Positions 60,917-62,170 of a stretch of 62,170 bases of DNA are shown here, one piece after another (the first letter of the stretch is position 1; each line of letters opens with the position of its first letter). A program made the position numbers and the translations under genes. The DNA lies in assembly GCA_910586655.1 (NCBI GenBank), contig CAJUIR010000007.1:1-62170 (forward strand). Reading direction: 5' to 3'. This DNA comes from an uncultured Christensenellaceae bacterium. GTDB lineage: Bacteria; Bacillota; Clostridia; Christensenellales; Borkfalkiaceae. The notes under the pieces were generated by a model, which did no database searches, had not been told where the DNA came from, and saw only the letters and a program-made list of their open reading frames with translations.

Positions 60917-62170
60917 CGCGCTTGACAAGCGGAAATAACGTGGTATACTATGAGTACGACCGACAGCGGAGAGTGAGCAGGGTAACGGCGAACGGGACGG
61001 AAACGCGTTACGAATATGCGGGCGGAACGTACGACGGGGAACGGAATATAACAAGCCCTGAGGTAACGGTAGACGGAGAGACGTATGCGGCGAAGAAGAG
61101 CGGACGCGTGAAAGTGACGCGGGGAGAAACGACGGAAGAAAGGTATACGGACAAAGACGGGAATGCGGTATGTACGGTGATCGACGGAGCAGTGCAGACG
61201 GCGGGGAACTACGACGCGGACGGAATGCTGACGGCAAGCGCGGACCTGGTGAAACAGACGACGACGCGATATACGTACGACGAAGAAAAGCGGATGAGGA
61301 AAGCGGAAGGCGCGGAGTTGACGGAAGAATACGTGTATACGGAACGCGGAGAACTGACGGCGGTAAGGTATACGGGCGCGGTGGAACAGACGTATCTGAT
61401 GTCGATCGGAAAGAATTCGAAACGGGAAACGGAATTTATCATACTGCCGAACGGGATGAAATGCTATCCGGAGACGGACGTGAACGGCCGCGGAACAGGC
61501 AAGGAACTGTGCGCGGGAGAAAGGAAAGTTTACGGAGAGTACGTGTCGTACCGGAAAGTAGGGGACCACGGAACGAACATGCCGAGCGCGGTATACTACG
61601 GACTGCGGAAAGACGGCAGATACACGGTAAGCGACCATTTGAAATACAAGTACGACGAACTCGGGAATATCGCGGAAATAACGAAGAACGGCGAACGGTC
61701 GGCAGCGTATGAGTACGACGCGCTGGGACGGCTGGTGCGCGAGAATAACAGAGAACAGGGCAAGACGTATTTGTACGCGTACGACGGGAACGGAAATATC
61801 CTGAGGAAACGGGAAGCAGAGTACACGCAGAAGGCGACGGAGGAGATCGCGGCGTATACGAAAGAAGTGAGTTACGGGTACGACGGCGACCGACTGACGG
61901 ACTGGAACGGAACGGAAATCGAGTACGACGGAAACGGGAATCCGACGGGATACAAGGGCAAGACGCTGGAATGGCAGTACGGGAAACAACTGGTAAAGTA
62001 CGGGGAAGCGGAGTTTGCATACGACGGTTACGGAAGAAGAACGCGGAAGGGAGATACGTATTACTTTTACGATACGAACGGGAGACTGCTGGGGCAGAGA
62101 GATAACCGAAACGTAATGGAATTCGTGTACGACAGCAGCGGACTGAGCGGATTCAAGTATAACAGAGAAG
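60917..62170 (+). pseudogene. Displaced Rhs core cassette (copy 2, runs off the window end)
   Basis: A second Rhs core segment that lacks the N-terminal half. It stays open in the Rhs frame from a TAG at 60868-60870 through the window end, but has no ATG with an SD site; only weak TTG codons precede it, and a terminator lies upstream. It therefore looks silent. It probably carries another tip beyond the window, as in orphan Rhs tip cassettes that recombine into the main gene. Whether it ends in an intact tip cannot be seen. Confidence 0.8.

Noticed and set aside
60788..62020. Long - strand frames opposite the displaced Rhs copy
   Set aside because: Same reason as in copy 1; the encoded sequences are low-complexity and copied with the repeat.

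Overview
The window comes from a low-to-mid GC anaerobic member of the Bacillota, most likely class Clostridia and probably a gut or rumen-type polysaccharide degrader. The evidence is the Asp23-FakA-RecG neighbourhood, a trimeric electron-bifurcating-type [FeFe] hydrogenase, an EFR1-type flavodoxin/ferredoxin protein, LytTR/AgrC-type signalling, strong Shine-Dalgarno sites, consensus TTGACA/TATAAT promoters and secreted lipoprotein glycosidases. No species is claimed.

Region 1 (about 1-30,000) is the right arm of a prophage with short-tailed (podovirus-like) virion genes, nearly all on the + strand: portal C-terminus, a Hint-domain protein, a 3,537-residue polyvalent protein, a zinc ribbon, a scaffold, a decoration protein, the major capsid protein, a neck adaptor, a nozzle-like protein and a tail fibre. 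No tape measure or tail tube gene is seen. A complete diversity-generating retroelement (DGR: Avd, template repeat, reverse transcriptase, variable receptor-binding protein) sits inside the tail genes. Membrane and holin-like genes follow, and a DDE transposase/integrase gene lies at the right edge.

Region 2 (about 30,050-37,250) is host chromosome: asp23/yloU-fakA, recG, the tmRNA gene ssrA, and a LytTR response regulator with an AgrC-like kinase whose leader contains two competing hairpins.

Region 3 (about 37,300-47,180) is a surface glucan-degradation locus: a domain-swapped GH3 beta-glucosidase with predicted membrane helices at both ends, a Big-domain lipoprotein, a GH16 beta-glucanase lipoprotein and a GH5 endoglucanase lipoprotein. 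tRNA-Ala(GGC) and the EFR1 gene lie among them.

Region 4 (about 47,188-53,710, - strand) is energy and amino-acid metabolism: hydC-hydB-hydA, an ilvA-ridA operon (threonine deaminase with the enzyme that clears its reactive product) and ferritin.

Region 5 (about 54,045-62,170) is an Rhs polymorphic-toxin island: an LLH-holin-like protein, a small HTH-like protein, a 1.9-kilo-residue Rhs protein with no signal peptide and a hydrophobic Gly/Ala-rich C-terminal tip, an AT-rich membrane protein likely to be its immunity partner, a terminator, and a displaced second copy of the Rhs core running off the window end. Its first 802 bases are identical to the main gene.

The points most worth following up are the DGR (16 of 26 template adenines changed in the variable repeat, no other base changed), the polyvalent protein with six R-Y/F-A-L junction motifs between domains, and the holin-like/Rhs/tip-cassette arrangement.
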